From positions 4,778 through 68,777 of the forward strand of contig JBJXHC010000097.1 of assembly GCA_046160825.1 (NCBI GenBank): a DNA stretch of 64,000 nucleotides, given 5' to 3'. The stretch is from JBJXHC01 sp046160825 (lineage in GTDB: Bacteria > Bacteroidota > Ignavibacteria > UBA10030 > UBA6906). The notes beneath the pieces were generated by a model that saw only the letters and a program-made list of their open reading frames with translations, was not told the origin of the DNA and made no database searches. The position numbers were made by a program, and so were the translations under genes. Below, in pieces: positions 8,641 through 16,186 of the stretch. Position 1 is the stretch's first letter. Each line of letters starts with the position of its first letter.

Positions 8641-9987
8641 CTACTTTTCGGGTGAGAACTGAAATGTCTCGAGGAAGCTTGTATCAAAGTGACCGCTGCG
8701 AAATTTTTCGTCCTGCATCACCTGGCGATGGAAGGGAATCGTGGTCTTGATTCCTTCAATCGTAAACTCATCCAATGCAGAAGCCATTTTTTGAATTGCA
8801 CCTTGCCGCGTCTGTGCAAACACAATGAGTTTGGCAATCAGTGAATCGTAATATGGTGGAACAACGTATCCTGCATAGCTATGCGTATCGACACGCACCC
8901 CGAACCCGCCGGGCATATGGAAATCAGTAATCCTGCCGGGACTCGGACGGAAGTCGTTGAACGGATCTTCGGCATTAATGCGGCATTCGATTGCGTGACC
9001 GTGGCGTGCAATTTTTTTGCGGGGAAGTTTTTCGCCGGCAGCGATGCGTAACTGAAGCTTGATCAAATCATGGCCAGTCACCTGCTCGGTCACCGGATGC
9101 TCCACCTGGATGCGGGTATTCATCTCCATGAAATAGAAATTCTTGTGTTTGTCAACAAGGAATTCGATGGTACCGGCGTTCTCGTAGTTCACGGCTTTGC
9201 ACCCTTTGATTGCCGCGTCTCCCATCTTTTTGCGCAATACCTCGTCCACAATCGGAGACGGTGATTCTTCAATGAGCTTCTGGTGACGACGTTGCACGGA
9301 ACAGTCGCGCTCACCAAAATGCATCACGTTACCGTGTTGGTCGCCAAAGACCTGCACTTCAACGTGCCGCGGTTGCTCAATGTATTTTTCAAGATAGACG
9401 TCGGGATTGCTGAATCCCTGCTCTGCTTCATGCGAGGCGGTCTTGAACGCTGTTTCAAACTCACTCTCCTCACGCACTATTCTCATTCCTCTTCCGCCAC
9501 CACCGGCCACCGCTTTGATGATGACGGGGAATCCAATGGCCTTCGCCACCTCCAATCCTTCATCCGAACTCTTCACCACGCCGTCACTTCCGGGCACGAC
9601 GGGTACTCCGGCTTTCTTCATCGTGTCTTTGGCAAGCGCCTTATCCCCCATCGCCGTGATCATTTCCGCAGTCGGACCAATGAACTTGAGTCCGGAGGTT
9701 GTGCATATCTCCGCAAAGCTCGCGTTCTCGGCAAGGAAGCCGTAACCGGGATGGATGGCATCGGCGTTGGTGATTTCGGCCGCGGCCATGATGCGGGGAA
9801 TTTTCAGGTAACTTTCTTTGCCGGGAGGTGGACCGATGCATACGGCTTCGTCAGCAAAGCGGACATGAAGCGAATCACGGTCAGCCTTGGAATAGACGGC
9901 AACGGTTTTGATACCGAACTGCTTGCAGACACGGATGATGCGGAGTGCGATTTCTCCACGGTTGGCAATCAGGACTTTTTTGAACAA
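8641..9987 (-). CDS. accC: Acetyl-CoA carboxylase, biotin carboxylase subunit
   Basis: 448 residues, the normal AccC length. ATP-grasp landmarks are all present: VLIANRGEIALRIIR at the start, the Gly-rich loop KAVAGGGGRGMR, CSVQRRHQKLIEESP, MEMNTRIQVEHPVTE with its Glu ligands, and ECRINAEDP. It carboxylates biotin on AccB using ATP and bicarbonate, the first half-reaction of fatty acid synthesis. It begins 20 bases after accB on the same strand; the AccA/AccD carboxyltransferase is elsewhere. Confidence 0.98.
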   Translation of the reverse strand: MFKKVLIANRGEIALRIIRVCKQFGIKTVAVYSKADRDSLHVRFADEAVCIGPPPGKESYLKIPRIMAAAEITNADAIHPGYGFLAENASFAEICTTSGLKFIGPTAEMITAMGDKALAKDTMKKAGVPVVPGSDGVVKSSDEGLEVAKAIGFPVIIKAVAGGGGRGMRIVREESEFETAFKTASHEAEQGFSNPDVYLEKYIEQPRHVEVQVFGDQHGNVMHFGERDCSVQRRHQKLIEESPSPIVDEVLRKKMGDAAIKGCKAVNYENAGTIEFLVDKHKNFYFMEMNTRIQVEHPVTEQVTGHDLIKLQLRIAAGEKLPRKKIARHGHAIECRINAEDPFNDFRPSPGRITDFHMPGGFGVRVDTHSYAGYVVPPYYDSLIAKLIVFAQTRQGAIQKMASALDEFTIEGIKTTIPFHRQVMQDEKFRSGHFDTSFLETFQFSPEK

Positions 9988-10007
9988 ACCGACTCTCCGG
10001 GGGATGG

Positions 10008-10484
10008 TTATGGCTTTTCGACCAGAAAGAGAGTTTGATCATACTCGACGGGTTGGCCGCTCTCCACAAAGGCTTTCACAATCTTGCCGGAGACATCCGA
10101 CTCAATTTCGTTCATGAGCTTCATCGCTTCGATGATACAGAGAACGGTGCCCGGCTGGATGACGGATCCGATCTCAACGAAGGGCGACGCGTCGGGAGCG
10201 GGCGAACGATAGAACGTCCCGACGATCGGTGACTTTACTTCATGCAACTTCGCATTTGCAGCAACGGAAGAACCCTGCGGCTCTTGTACAACCGCTGACT
10301 CGCTGGGTGCAGACAAAGACGCGGGAACCTGTATCGTCTGGGGCATTACAACGGCCGGCCCGGCAACAAGATGGTTCTTGCTCTTCGCAATGCGAATCTT
10401 CTTTCCTTCTTCCTCAATCTCAATTTCTTCAACATCACTTTCGGAGACCAGCTTGATGAGCTTCTTAACGTAGCTTAGGTCCAT
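10008..10484 (-). CDS. accB: Acetyl-CoA carboxylase biotin carboxyl carrier protein
   Basis: 158 residues from the ATG at 10484 (MDLSYVKKL), picked because GGAG stands 5 bases upstream and because AccB proteins begin this way; the open frame reaches back to 10517. The N-terminal ~45 residues bind AccC, a Pro/Ala/Ser-rich linker follows (about 50-85), and the C-terminal biotinyl domain has the target Lys near 122 in IIEAMKLMNEI. It carries biotin between AccC and the carboxyltransferase. It lies between efp and accC, an arrangement common in bacteria. Confidence 0.97.
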   Translation of the reverse strand: MDLSYVKKLIKLVSESDVEEIEIEEEGKKIRIAKSKNHLVAGPAVVMPQTIQVPASLSAPSESAVVQEPQGSSVAANAKLHEVKSPIVGTFYRSPAPDASPFVEIGSVIQPGTVLCIIEAMKLMNEIESDVSGKIVKAFVESGQPVEYDQTLFLVEKP

Positions 10485-10552
10485 TTGAGCTCCATAGTTG
10501 AATGACTGCGCTCCCACAACAAACTTTGTGATGAAACTGGTATTGCAGCCCC

Positions 10553-11116
10553 CTAGTTCTTTACTCTTTCGATGTAATCACCCGAGCGGGTATCGATCTT
10601 CAACATATCCCCTTCATTGATGAACAACGGAACATTCACGGTAGCGCCGGTTTCCACCTGCGCGGGTTTTGTACCTGAAGTAGCTGTGTCTCCACGGACG
10701 CCAGGAACAGTCTCGACAACCTTCAGCTCAACGGTAATCGGCAATTCGATCCCGGTAATGTCAGAGCCGTTAAAGAGGATGTCCACCGATTCGCCATCCT
10801 TCAGGAACTGTGCCCCGTCCCCAATCTGCTTCTCTTCCACTGTAAGTTGATCGAACGAAACCTTGTCCATAAAGACATAGCCGGATCCATCTTTGTAAAG
10901 AAACTGGAACTCGCGTCGTTCAATTTTGATGATGTCGATTGCTTCGCCAGCACGGAACCTGTTCTCAATGACTTTACCACTCTTGAGGTTCTTGAGCTTC
11001 GTTCGTACAAAGGCGCGCCAATTGCCTGGATTCACATGTTGGAATTCTACTACGGTCCAAAGCTCGTTATTGTACTTAATTACTAGTCCCGGTCGAAAAT
11101 CAGCTGTCGATGGCAT
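10553..11116 (-). CDS. efp: Translation elongation factor P
   Basis: 187 residues, complete, with the KOW-like N domain and two OB domains; the C-terminus DTRSGDYIERVKN is typical. EF-P rescues ribosomes stalled on polyproline. The tip of domain I reads HVNPGNWRAF: residue 32, which is Lys (modified by EpmA or YmfI-type enzymes) or Arg (modified by EarP) in well-studied species, is Asn here. So this EF-P either works unmodified or uses another tip residue. It has a strong promoter at 11182-11210 and leads efp-accB-accC-gcvH. Confidence 0.97.
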   Translation of the reverse strand: MPSTADFRPGLVIKYNNELWTVVEFQHVNPGNWRAFVRTKLKNLKSGKVIENRFRAGEAIDIIKIERREFQFLYKDGSGYVFMDKVSFDQLTVEEKQIGDGAQFLKDGESVDILFNGSDITGIELPITVELKVVETVPGVRGDTATSGTKPAQVETGATVNVPLFINEGDMLKIDTRSGDYIERVKN

Positions 11117-11181
11117 GAAATCACTTGAAAAATGATGGAAACATATGAATTATGATGAAAATCTTTGCAGATTGGGTGAAA

Positions 11182-11210
11182 AATATAACACCATCCACCC
11201 TGAAAGTCAA
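11182..11210 (-). promoter_or_regulatory. Sigma70-like promoter of efp-accB-accC-gcvH
   Basis: On the minus strand TTGACT (11210-11205), a 17-base spacer and TATATT (11187-11182), about 65 bases before the efp ATG. One of the best matches in the window. Confidence 0.7.
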
Positions 11211-11240
11211 GGTTCCATCAACAAAGGATGTTGGTTTGGG

Positions 11241-11269
11241 TTGACTTCATGACAGTCTTTTGTTAATCT
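11241..11269 (+). promoter_or_regulatory. Possible promoter for the lipoprotein gene
   Basis: TTGACT at 11241-11246, 17-base spacer, TAATCT at 11264-11269, 25 bases before the ATG at 11295. The -35 is good, the -10 weak. It is divergent from the efp promoter 30 bases away. Confidence 0.4.
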
Positions 11270-11294
11270 GTCACACTTGTTGGAGCATAATGCA

Positions 11295-11678
11295 ATGAAA
11301 ACACTGTTGGCGATTTCTTTTTTCTTAATCAGTCTAGTCTTGGTACCGAGTTGCTCTGGTACTTCCGGTGATGGAGATGTACTTGAACTGGAACAGTTTG
11401 TCGATGTCTACGTGGCTCTCCTTGAATCGAAAAGAGATAGCACGGTAACCGACTCGAAGCAAGGATCTTTCAACAATCCAGCGCAAGTAATGAGCGAGTT
11501 TGGCATGGTTGAGGAACAGGTTCACAGGACTATAAATGCCTACCATCTTAATCCGGCGAAATGGAGGGAGTTCTATGGTTTGGTTGTGAAGAGATTGGAT
11601 GAGAAGAGTAAGAAGGCTTCAGGAAGCGACACCTTGAAATTCAATTCACAGAATCGGGCTGCGCCTTCCGGAGAATAA
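11295..11678 (+). CDS. Small lipoprotein, unknown function
   Basis: 127 residues from the ATG at 11295. The N-terminus is a lipoprotein signal peptide with the lipobox LVPSC, so the mature protein should start at Cys and sit in the envelope. The mature ~105 residues are charged and helical (LELEQFVDVYVALLESKRD; MVEEQVHRTINAYHL) and look like a small DUF4296-type helical lipoprotein, though I cannot assign it firmly. Its 3' end overlaps the 3' end of the convergent histidine kinase by 38 bases. Confidence 0.65.
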   Translation: MKTLLAISFFLISLVLVPSCSGTSGDGDVLELEQFVDVYVALLESKRDSTVTDSKQGSFNNPAQVMSEFGMVEEQVHRTINAYHLNPAKWREFYGLVVKRLDEKSKKASGSDTLKFNSQNRAAPSGE

Positions 11679-13518
11679 AATTGAACGTGCTTCCTTTGCC
11701 GTAGTCGCTCTCAACCCAAATTTCTCCGCCATGAGCCCTGACGATCTCGCGACAAATCCATAGACCCAACCCTGAGCCTTTGATTTCTCTCGCTTCGCCG
11801 CTCTCAATGCGGGAGAATTTCTGGAACAACCGGTCGACCTGGTCATTCGGGATTCCAATACCCTCATCGGAAACGGAGACAATCAACTTCTCCTCGTTGT
11901 AGTCCTTGGCGGTGACTTGCACCTTCCCTCCGCGCGGCGAGTACTTCACTGCATTAGAGAGGAGGTTCTGCACCACCTGGCGCAGTTTGGTTTGATCGCC
12001 TTTGATGTACGCAACATCTGCATCCACGTGGTACTCAATGGTGTGCCGTCGGGAGAAATGTACAAGAGCAGCAGCATCTTTGATCAATCGCTCGAGGTTG
12101 ACTACTTTGAAGAAGTAGTTCAACTGCCCAGATTCCATCTTGGTAATCGAAAGTGTATCCTCGGCGAGCATACTGAGCCGGTTGGCCTGGTCTACGATAA
12201 TTGTGAGATACTCGCTCAGCCGTTTCTGGTCGATGGTATCGCGCCGCTTCATCAATGCCCGCGCCGCAAGAATGATACTTGCCAACGGCGACCGGAAATC
12301 GTGCGAAACGATCCCGAGGAAATCCGACTTCATCCGGTCAAGCTCCGTGAGTTTGGCATTCGCACGCTTGACCTCATCGTACAGAGTCGCATTCTTGATC
12401 GCGCTGCCGAGCTGATCGCATAGTGTTTCCAAAACAATCGCATCCGTCTCGTCAAACGCGTGAAGCTTGGTGTCTTCGACGTTCAGCACGCCAACAACTT
12501 CCTCACCCACCATGATCGGAACGGCAAGCTCTGACTTCGTGCTGTGGTACTCATAGGCCATGTAGCGCGCATCTTCGGTCACATCGTTAATCAGACAACG
12601 CTCTCCATGGTGCGCAACCCATCCTACAACTCCTTCCTTGAAGCTCTGCCGGTACCCATGCGGTAGGAAGTCGACATAACTGCCGGAATGAGCGACGAGA
12701 ATCGCTTCGCTCGTTTTGGCATCAACCAGGAAGATGGTCACGTCAAAATAATTGAAACTCTTCTGAATGGTCTCTGCGGCCGAGTTGAGGAGTTCGTCGA
12801 GTTCGAGCATCGAGGTGAGTTTTTCGGCGATCTCATTCACAAGCTCAATCTGGGAAAGTCGCTTCTGTGCGTCATCAAAGATCGCTGCGTTTTTCAGCGC
12901 AGTAGCCCCCTGAATGGCGAGCAACTGTCCAATCCACATCTCCGTTTCTTGATATGCACCCGGTTTCGCTGATGCGAATGTCATCGAACCAATCGTCTCA
13001 TCTCCCGTCCGGAGCGGTACGACAAGAAGCGATTTCATGCCGAGGTCTGCAAGTGTTCCTTCAACGGATTCAGCCAGCGCGGGCTCGGATGGAACATCAA
13101 TCAGAATGGGAGATTGATTCTGGATGACCCAGCCCGGTATCCCCTGATTGACCTGGAATGGTCTGTGATTCAGGTCAGTGGAGTCGGCAATGGGAGAAAG
13201 TGTGGTGATGAAATAATGCGAGCGGGATTTGTTGATGAGTGCTATGAAGAATACGTCACAATCAATGAGCCACCTGGATTCATGGCGAAGAACCTGTAGG
13301 ATTTCCTCCTTGTTCTTCGCGGCATCAATCTGGAGAGCAATTTCTCCCAAGGTACCGATCCGGCCATAGAACGAATGCGCCTGAACAACGCGGTCTCGCA
13401 ACTCATCCTGCGTCAACGACAATTCATCGGCCGACGTTGGATAGTTACCGAAGTCGATCTTGATCCCTTTGGGGGGCGAGGGTTCCTGATCTTTTGTTTT
13501 CTGGTTTGAGTCTTCCAT
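11641..13518 (-). CDS. Soluble GAF-GAF sensor histidine kinase
   Basis: 625 residues from the ATG at 13518. A TTG at 13545 with GGGAGAGG in front is an alternative that overlaps purM by 17 bases. Two GAF domains (about 45-195 and 210-375) precede the HisKA dimerisation helix, with the phospho-acceptor His in FLGIVSHDFRSPLAS, and the ATPase domain with the N box NLLSNAVKYSP, G1 DEGIGIPND and G2 GSGLGLWICRE. No membrane segment or receiver, so it senses a cytoplasmic signal and must phosphorylate a regulator encoded elsewhere. It follows purM so closely that the two may be translated together; no functional link is evident. Confidence 0.92.
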   Translation of the reverse strand: MEDSNQKTKDQEPSPPKGIKIDFGNYPTSADELSLTQDELRDRVVQAHSFYGRIGTLGEIALQIDAAKNKEEILQVLRHESRWLIDCDVFFIALINKSRSHYFITTLSPIADSTDLNHRPFQVNQGIPGWVIQNQSPILIDVPSEPALAESVEGTLADLGMKSLLVVPLRTGDETIGSMTFASAKPGAYQETEMWIGQLLAIQGATALKNAAIFDDAQKRLSQIELVNEIAEKLTSMLELDELLNSAAETIQKSFNYFDVTIFLVDAKTSEAILVAHSGSYVDFLPHGYRQSFKEGVVGWVAHHGERCLINDVTEDARYMAYEYHSTKSELAVPIMVGEEVVGVLNVEDTKLHAFDETDAIVLETLCDQLGSAIKNATLYDEVKRANAKLTELDRMKSDFLGIVSHDFRSPLASIILAARALMKRRDTIDQKRLSEYLTIIVDQANRLSMLAEDTLSITKMESGQLNYFFKVVNLERLIKDAAALVHFSRRHTIEYHVDADVAYIKGDQTKLRQVVQNLLSNAVKYSPRGGKVQVTAKDYNEEKLIVSVSDEGIGIPNDQVDRLFQKFSRIESGEAREIKGSGLGLWICREIVRAHGGEIWVESDYGKGSTFNFILRKAQPDSVN

Positions 13519-13528
13519 GGATGAGAGC

Positions 13529-14536
13529 TTAAGGGTTGGCGACAACCTCTCCCATATAAAACCCCACCTCTCCGTTTTTCTTCAGAAATTTGAGCAAATC
13601 CGACGATTCCTTCTTCTGCACGATGATGACAAGACCAACACCGAGATTGAATGTCCGCCGCATGTCTTCCTCTGGAACCTGACCTGTTTCTTGAATCAAT
13701 TGAAAAATTGGCGGACGATTCCAGCTGGTCCAGTCGATCTTGATAGCCAAACCTTTCGGAACCACTCTTTGAGTGTTCCCTTCGATTCCGCCACCTGTAA
13801 TATGTGCAAGTCCATGCACATCAAACTTCTTCCTCACACGCCGGATAACTTCAAGATATGAACGGTGTATGGTGAGGAGGGCATCACCGAGCGTGGTTCC
13901 AACTGAGGGAACATGATCATTCAGCGAGTACTTTTCCAACAGAACCTTGCGCGCTAATGAATAGCCGTTGGTGTGCAGACCTGTGGAGGGAATTCCGATC
14001 AGAACGTCTTTCTTTCGCACCCTGTCTCCGGTGATGATCTTTTTTCTTTCGGCAACGCCGACGATTGTGCCTGCGAGGTCATATTGATTGTCAGCATAGA
14101 ATCCGGGCATTTCCGCAGTCTCGCCTCCGATCAACGAGCACTTGTTTTCCCGACACGCCTTGATGAAACCTTCGATCACCTGCACCGCCACATGATCTGC
14201 AAGCTTTCCGGTTGCAAAGTAGTCCATAAAAAACATTGGCACCGCTCCGCATACGGCAATATCATTGACACAGTGGTTGACAAGATCCTGCCCCACCGTA
14301 TCATGTCGATCCAGAAGCTGCGCAACTTTCAATTTCGTACCAACACCATCAACACTGGATACCAGAACAGGTGATTTTAGACCCTTGAACCGCGCGTCAT
14401 AAAAACCCCCGAAAGCGCCAATGTCGCTGAGAACAGATTTTGAGTAGGTGGATCGAACGGCTTTCTTGATGTGACGGACAAAGCCGTCTGCTTTTGAAAT
14501 ATCGACACCCGCATCGGCATAAGTAACGGACCCCAG
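13529..14536 (-). CDS. purM: Phosphoribosylformylglycinamidine cyclo-ligase (AIR synthetase)
   Basis: About 335 residues. TYADAGVDIS at the N-terminus, DGVGTKLKVA, VNDIAVCGAVPMFFMDYFA and GGETAEMPGFY are PurM signatures, and HITGGGIEGN lies in the C-terminal half. It makes aminoimidazole ribonucleotide, which PurE/PurK (21.3-23 kb) then use. The reading frame has no ATG/GTG/TTG before the conserved part: after an in-frame stop (14549-14551) it offers only CTG at 14536, six bases after AAAGGGG. The only good ATG (14541) is one frame off; a fifth G in the run at 14531-14534 would join it. So either a CTG start or a one-base indel. Confidence 0.93.
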   Translation of the reverse strand: MGSVTYADAGVDISKADGFVRHIKKAVRSTYSKSVLSDIGAFGGFYDARFKGLKSPVLVSSVDGVGTKLKVAQLLDRHDTVGQDLVNHCVNDIAVCGAVPMFFMDYFATGKLADHVAVQVIEGFIKACRENKCSLIGGETAEMPGFYADNQYDLAGTIVGVAERKKIITGDRVRKKDVLIGIPSTGLHTNGYSLARKVLLEKYSLNDHVPSVGTTLGDALLTIHRSYLEVIRRVRKKFDVHGLAHITGGGIEGNTQRVVPKGLAIKIDWTSWNRPPIFQLIQETGQVPEEDMRRTFNLGVGLVIIVQKKESSDLLKFLKKNGEVGFYMGEVVANP

Positions 14537-14564
14537 AGCATTCCCCTTTCAAAACTGACGGCAC

Positions 14565-14593
14565 AAATTAGAGATTATTCCCAGCAATTGCAA
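14565..14593 (-). promoter_or_regulatory. Sigma70-like promoter of purM
   Basis: Minus strand TTGCAA (14593-14588), 17-base spacer, TAATTT (14570-14565). Transcription would start near 14558, about 20 bases before the purM start region, which rules out a start codon further upstream. Confidence 0.6.
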
Positions 14594-14638
14594 GACTTCG
14601 ATTACCCCCGCAAACTTTTTTAGATTACAATGTTTCTA

Positions 14639-14667
14639 TTGATAATGTCGATTCACCTCAGTATATT
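14639..14667 (+). promoter_or_regulatory. Sigma70-like promoter for the FAH hydrolase and ParA genes
   Basis: TTGATA at 14639-14644, 17-base spacer, TATATT at 14662-14667, 29 bases before the ATG at 14697. It is divergent from the purM promoter with about 45 bases between the two. Confidence 0.65.
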
Positions 14668-14696
14668 CCTTAGAGACTATAGACTAATGTTCATAC

Positions 14697-15347
14697 ATGA
14701 AGACTGTTACCTTTAAGAGGCACGAGATCCCGGTTGGCAAAATCCTCTGCCTTGGGCGAAATTATGCTGAACATGCACGGGAGATGGCTGCGGCTATTCC
14801 GCAAGAGCCGGTTGTTTTTCTCAAACCCTCATCGGCTATTATCCATGATGGCGACAGCATCGTGATCCCTTCCATCTCTCACGATCTTCATCATGAAGTC
14901 GAGATGATAGTTATGATTGGAAAGCAAGGGAAGAATATTGCTATTGCAGATGCGATGGAGCATGTTGCCGGGTACGGGGTTGGCCTCGACATGACCTTGC
15001 GCGATGTGCAGGCTGAGGCCAAGAAAGGCGGGTTACCCTGGTCCGTGGCAAAAGGATTTGATACTTCGGCTCCTGTTTCTACAATTGTTGAGAGGGCACT
15101 TGTCACGAATTCCCATGACCTATCCATTTCTTTGAAGGTGAATGGGAAAGGTCGGCAATTGGCAAGCACAAGTGATATGATCTTTAAGATCGACTATGTG
15201 GTATCATATTTGTCTTCATTGTTCACATTGGAACTTGGAGATCTGATTTTTACCGGTACCCCGCAGGGTGTTGCACGCGTGGAATCGGGGGATATTCTTG
15301 AAGCAGAACTTGAATCGGTGACCAAACTTCGCGTAAGGGTGGCATAG
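14697..15347 (+). CDS. Fumarylacetoacetate hydrolase family protein (acylpyruvase-like)
   Basis: 216 residues, the short single-domain FAH type. Motifs: CLGRNYAEHAREM, VFLKPSSAI, the metal-binding HHEVEMIVMIG with two Glu ligands, and GYGVGLDMTLRDVQ with the Asp ligand, followed by WSVAKGFDTSAPVS. Members hydrolyse acylpyruvates or decarboxylate oxaloacetate with Mg2+. The exact substrate is not decided by sequence. It has its own promoter and stands 7 bases before the ParA gene. Confidence 0.92.
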   Translation: MKTVTFKRHEIPVGKILCLGRNYAEHAREMAAAIPQEPVVFLKPSSAIIHDGDSIVIPSISHDLHHEVEMIVMIGKQGKNIAIADAMEHVAGYGVGLDMTLRDVQAEAKKGGLPWSVAKGFDTSAPVSTIVERALVTNSHDLSISLKVNGKGRQLASTSDMIFKIDYVVSYLSSLFTLELGDLIFTGTPQGVARVESGDILEAELESVTKLRVRVA

Positions 15348-15354
15348 CAACGGC

Positions 15355-16167
15355 ATGGCAAGAGTAATCGCAATAGCTCTCCCCAAGGGTGGCGTCGGAA
15401 AGACGACGACGGCGGTAAACCTCGCCGCCAGCCTTGCTGTGGCGGAGCAGCGCACTTTGCTGATCGATCTGGACACGTTCGGCGCTTCTGGACTCTCTCT
15501 TGGATTTACCAGCGGGAATATCAAATCCGGTCTGTACGAAGTGTTCAACTTCATTTCCAATCTCACCAATACGATACACAAGACGGAATTGGAGTATCTC
15601 GACTTCGTTCCTTCAAATGTTCAATCCCTGCAGATGGAAGACCGGCTGACGAAGCTCTCCGAGAATCGATCCATGTTGCGTAACATCCTGCGCAGCGTTG
15701 CGAAAGAATACGACTACGTCATTCTCGACTGTCCACCATTTCTCCGCGGCATGACGACAAACGCGTTGACCGCTGCTGATTCGGTTCTCATGCCGGTGAA
15801 GTCAGGACACTTCTCTCTTGATGCGGTTGACAAGCTTTTCAAGTATCTTGAGTGGGTGCATGATGTAGCCAACAAGTCCCTGGAAGTGGAAGGCATCCTG
15901 CTTACAATGCATGAACCCAACACAAAGGTAACAGATATCACCTTGCGTGAACTTCATTCCAAGTACAAAAAATACATTCTCGATACCATCATCCCGAAGA
16001 ACACAGTGCTGAGCGAGGCCAGCTTCTACGGGAAGCCCGCCGTACTGTACAACGTCAATTCCCGTGGCGCAACGACATATCTTGCGCTTGCGCGGGAGAT
16101 CATCGCACACGAACAGGCACGCAAGTCTCTTGCCGCCAAGCCTCCATCCATCCAGCATCTTGGTTAG
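15355..16167 (+). CDS. ParA/Soj-family ATPase (orphan)
   Basis: 270 residues. Deviant Walker A with the signature Lys, ALPKGGVGKTTTAVNLA; Walker A' TLLIDLDTFGASGLSLGF; Walker B YDYVILDCPPFL. These mark a ParA/MinD-type positional ATPase. No parB gene or parS-like site lies nearby, so it is unlikely to be the chromosome partition ParA; it could instead position another cargo. It is 7 bases after the FAH gene and 19 bases before an M23 peptidase gene, and it may share a transcript with both. Confidence 0.9.
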   Translation: MARVIAIALPKGGVGKTTTAVNLAASLAVAEQRTLLIDLDTFGASGLSLGFTSGNIKSGLYEVFNFISNLTNTIHKTELEYLDFVPSNVQSLQMEDRLTKLSENRSMLRNILRSVAKEYDYVILDCPPFLRGMTTNALTAADSVLMPVKSGHFSLDAVDKLFKYLEWVHDVANKSLEVEGILLTMHEPNTKVTDITLRELHSKYKKYILDTIIPKNTVLSEASFYGKPAVLYNVNSRGATTYLALAREIIAHEQARKSLAAKPPSIQHLG

Positions 16168-16186
16168 CAATGAGAGTGCGGGGGCG

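Noticed and set aside
9283..10038. 251-residue plus-strand ORF
   Set aside because: Opposite to accC; accC is complete.
16064..16186. Longer N-terminus for the M23 peptidase
   Set aside because: Overlaps parA and would bury the signal peptide.
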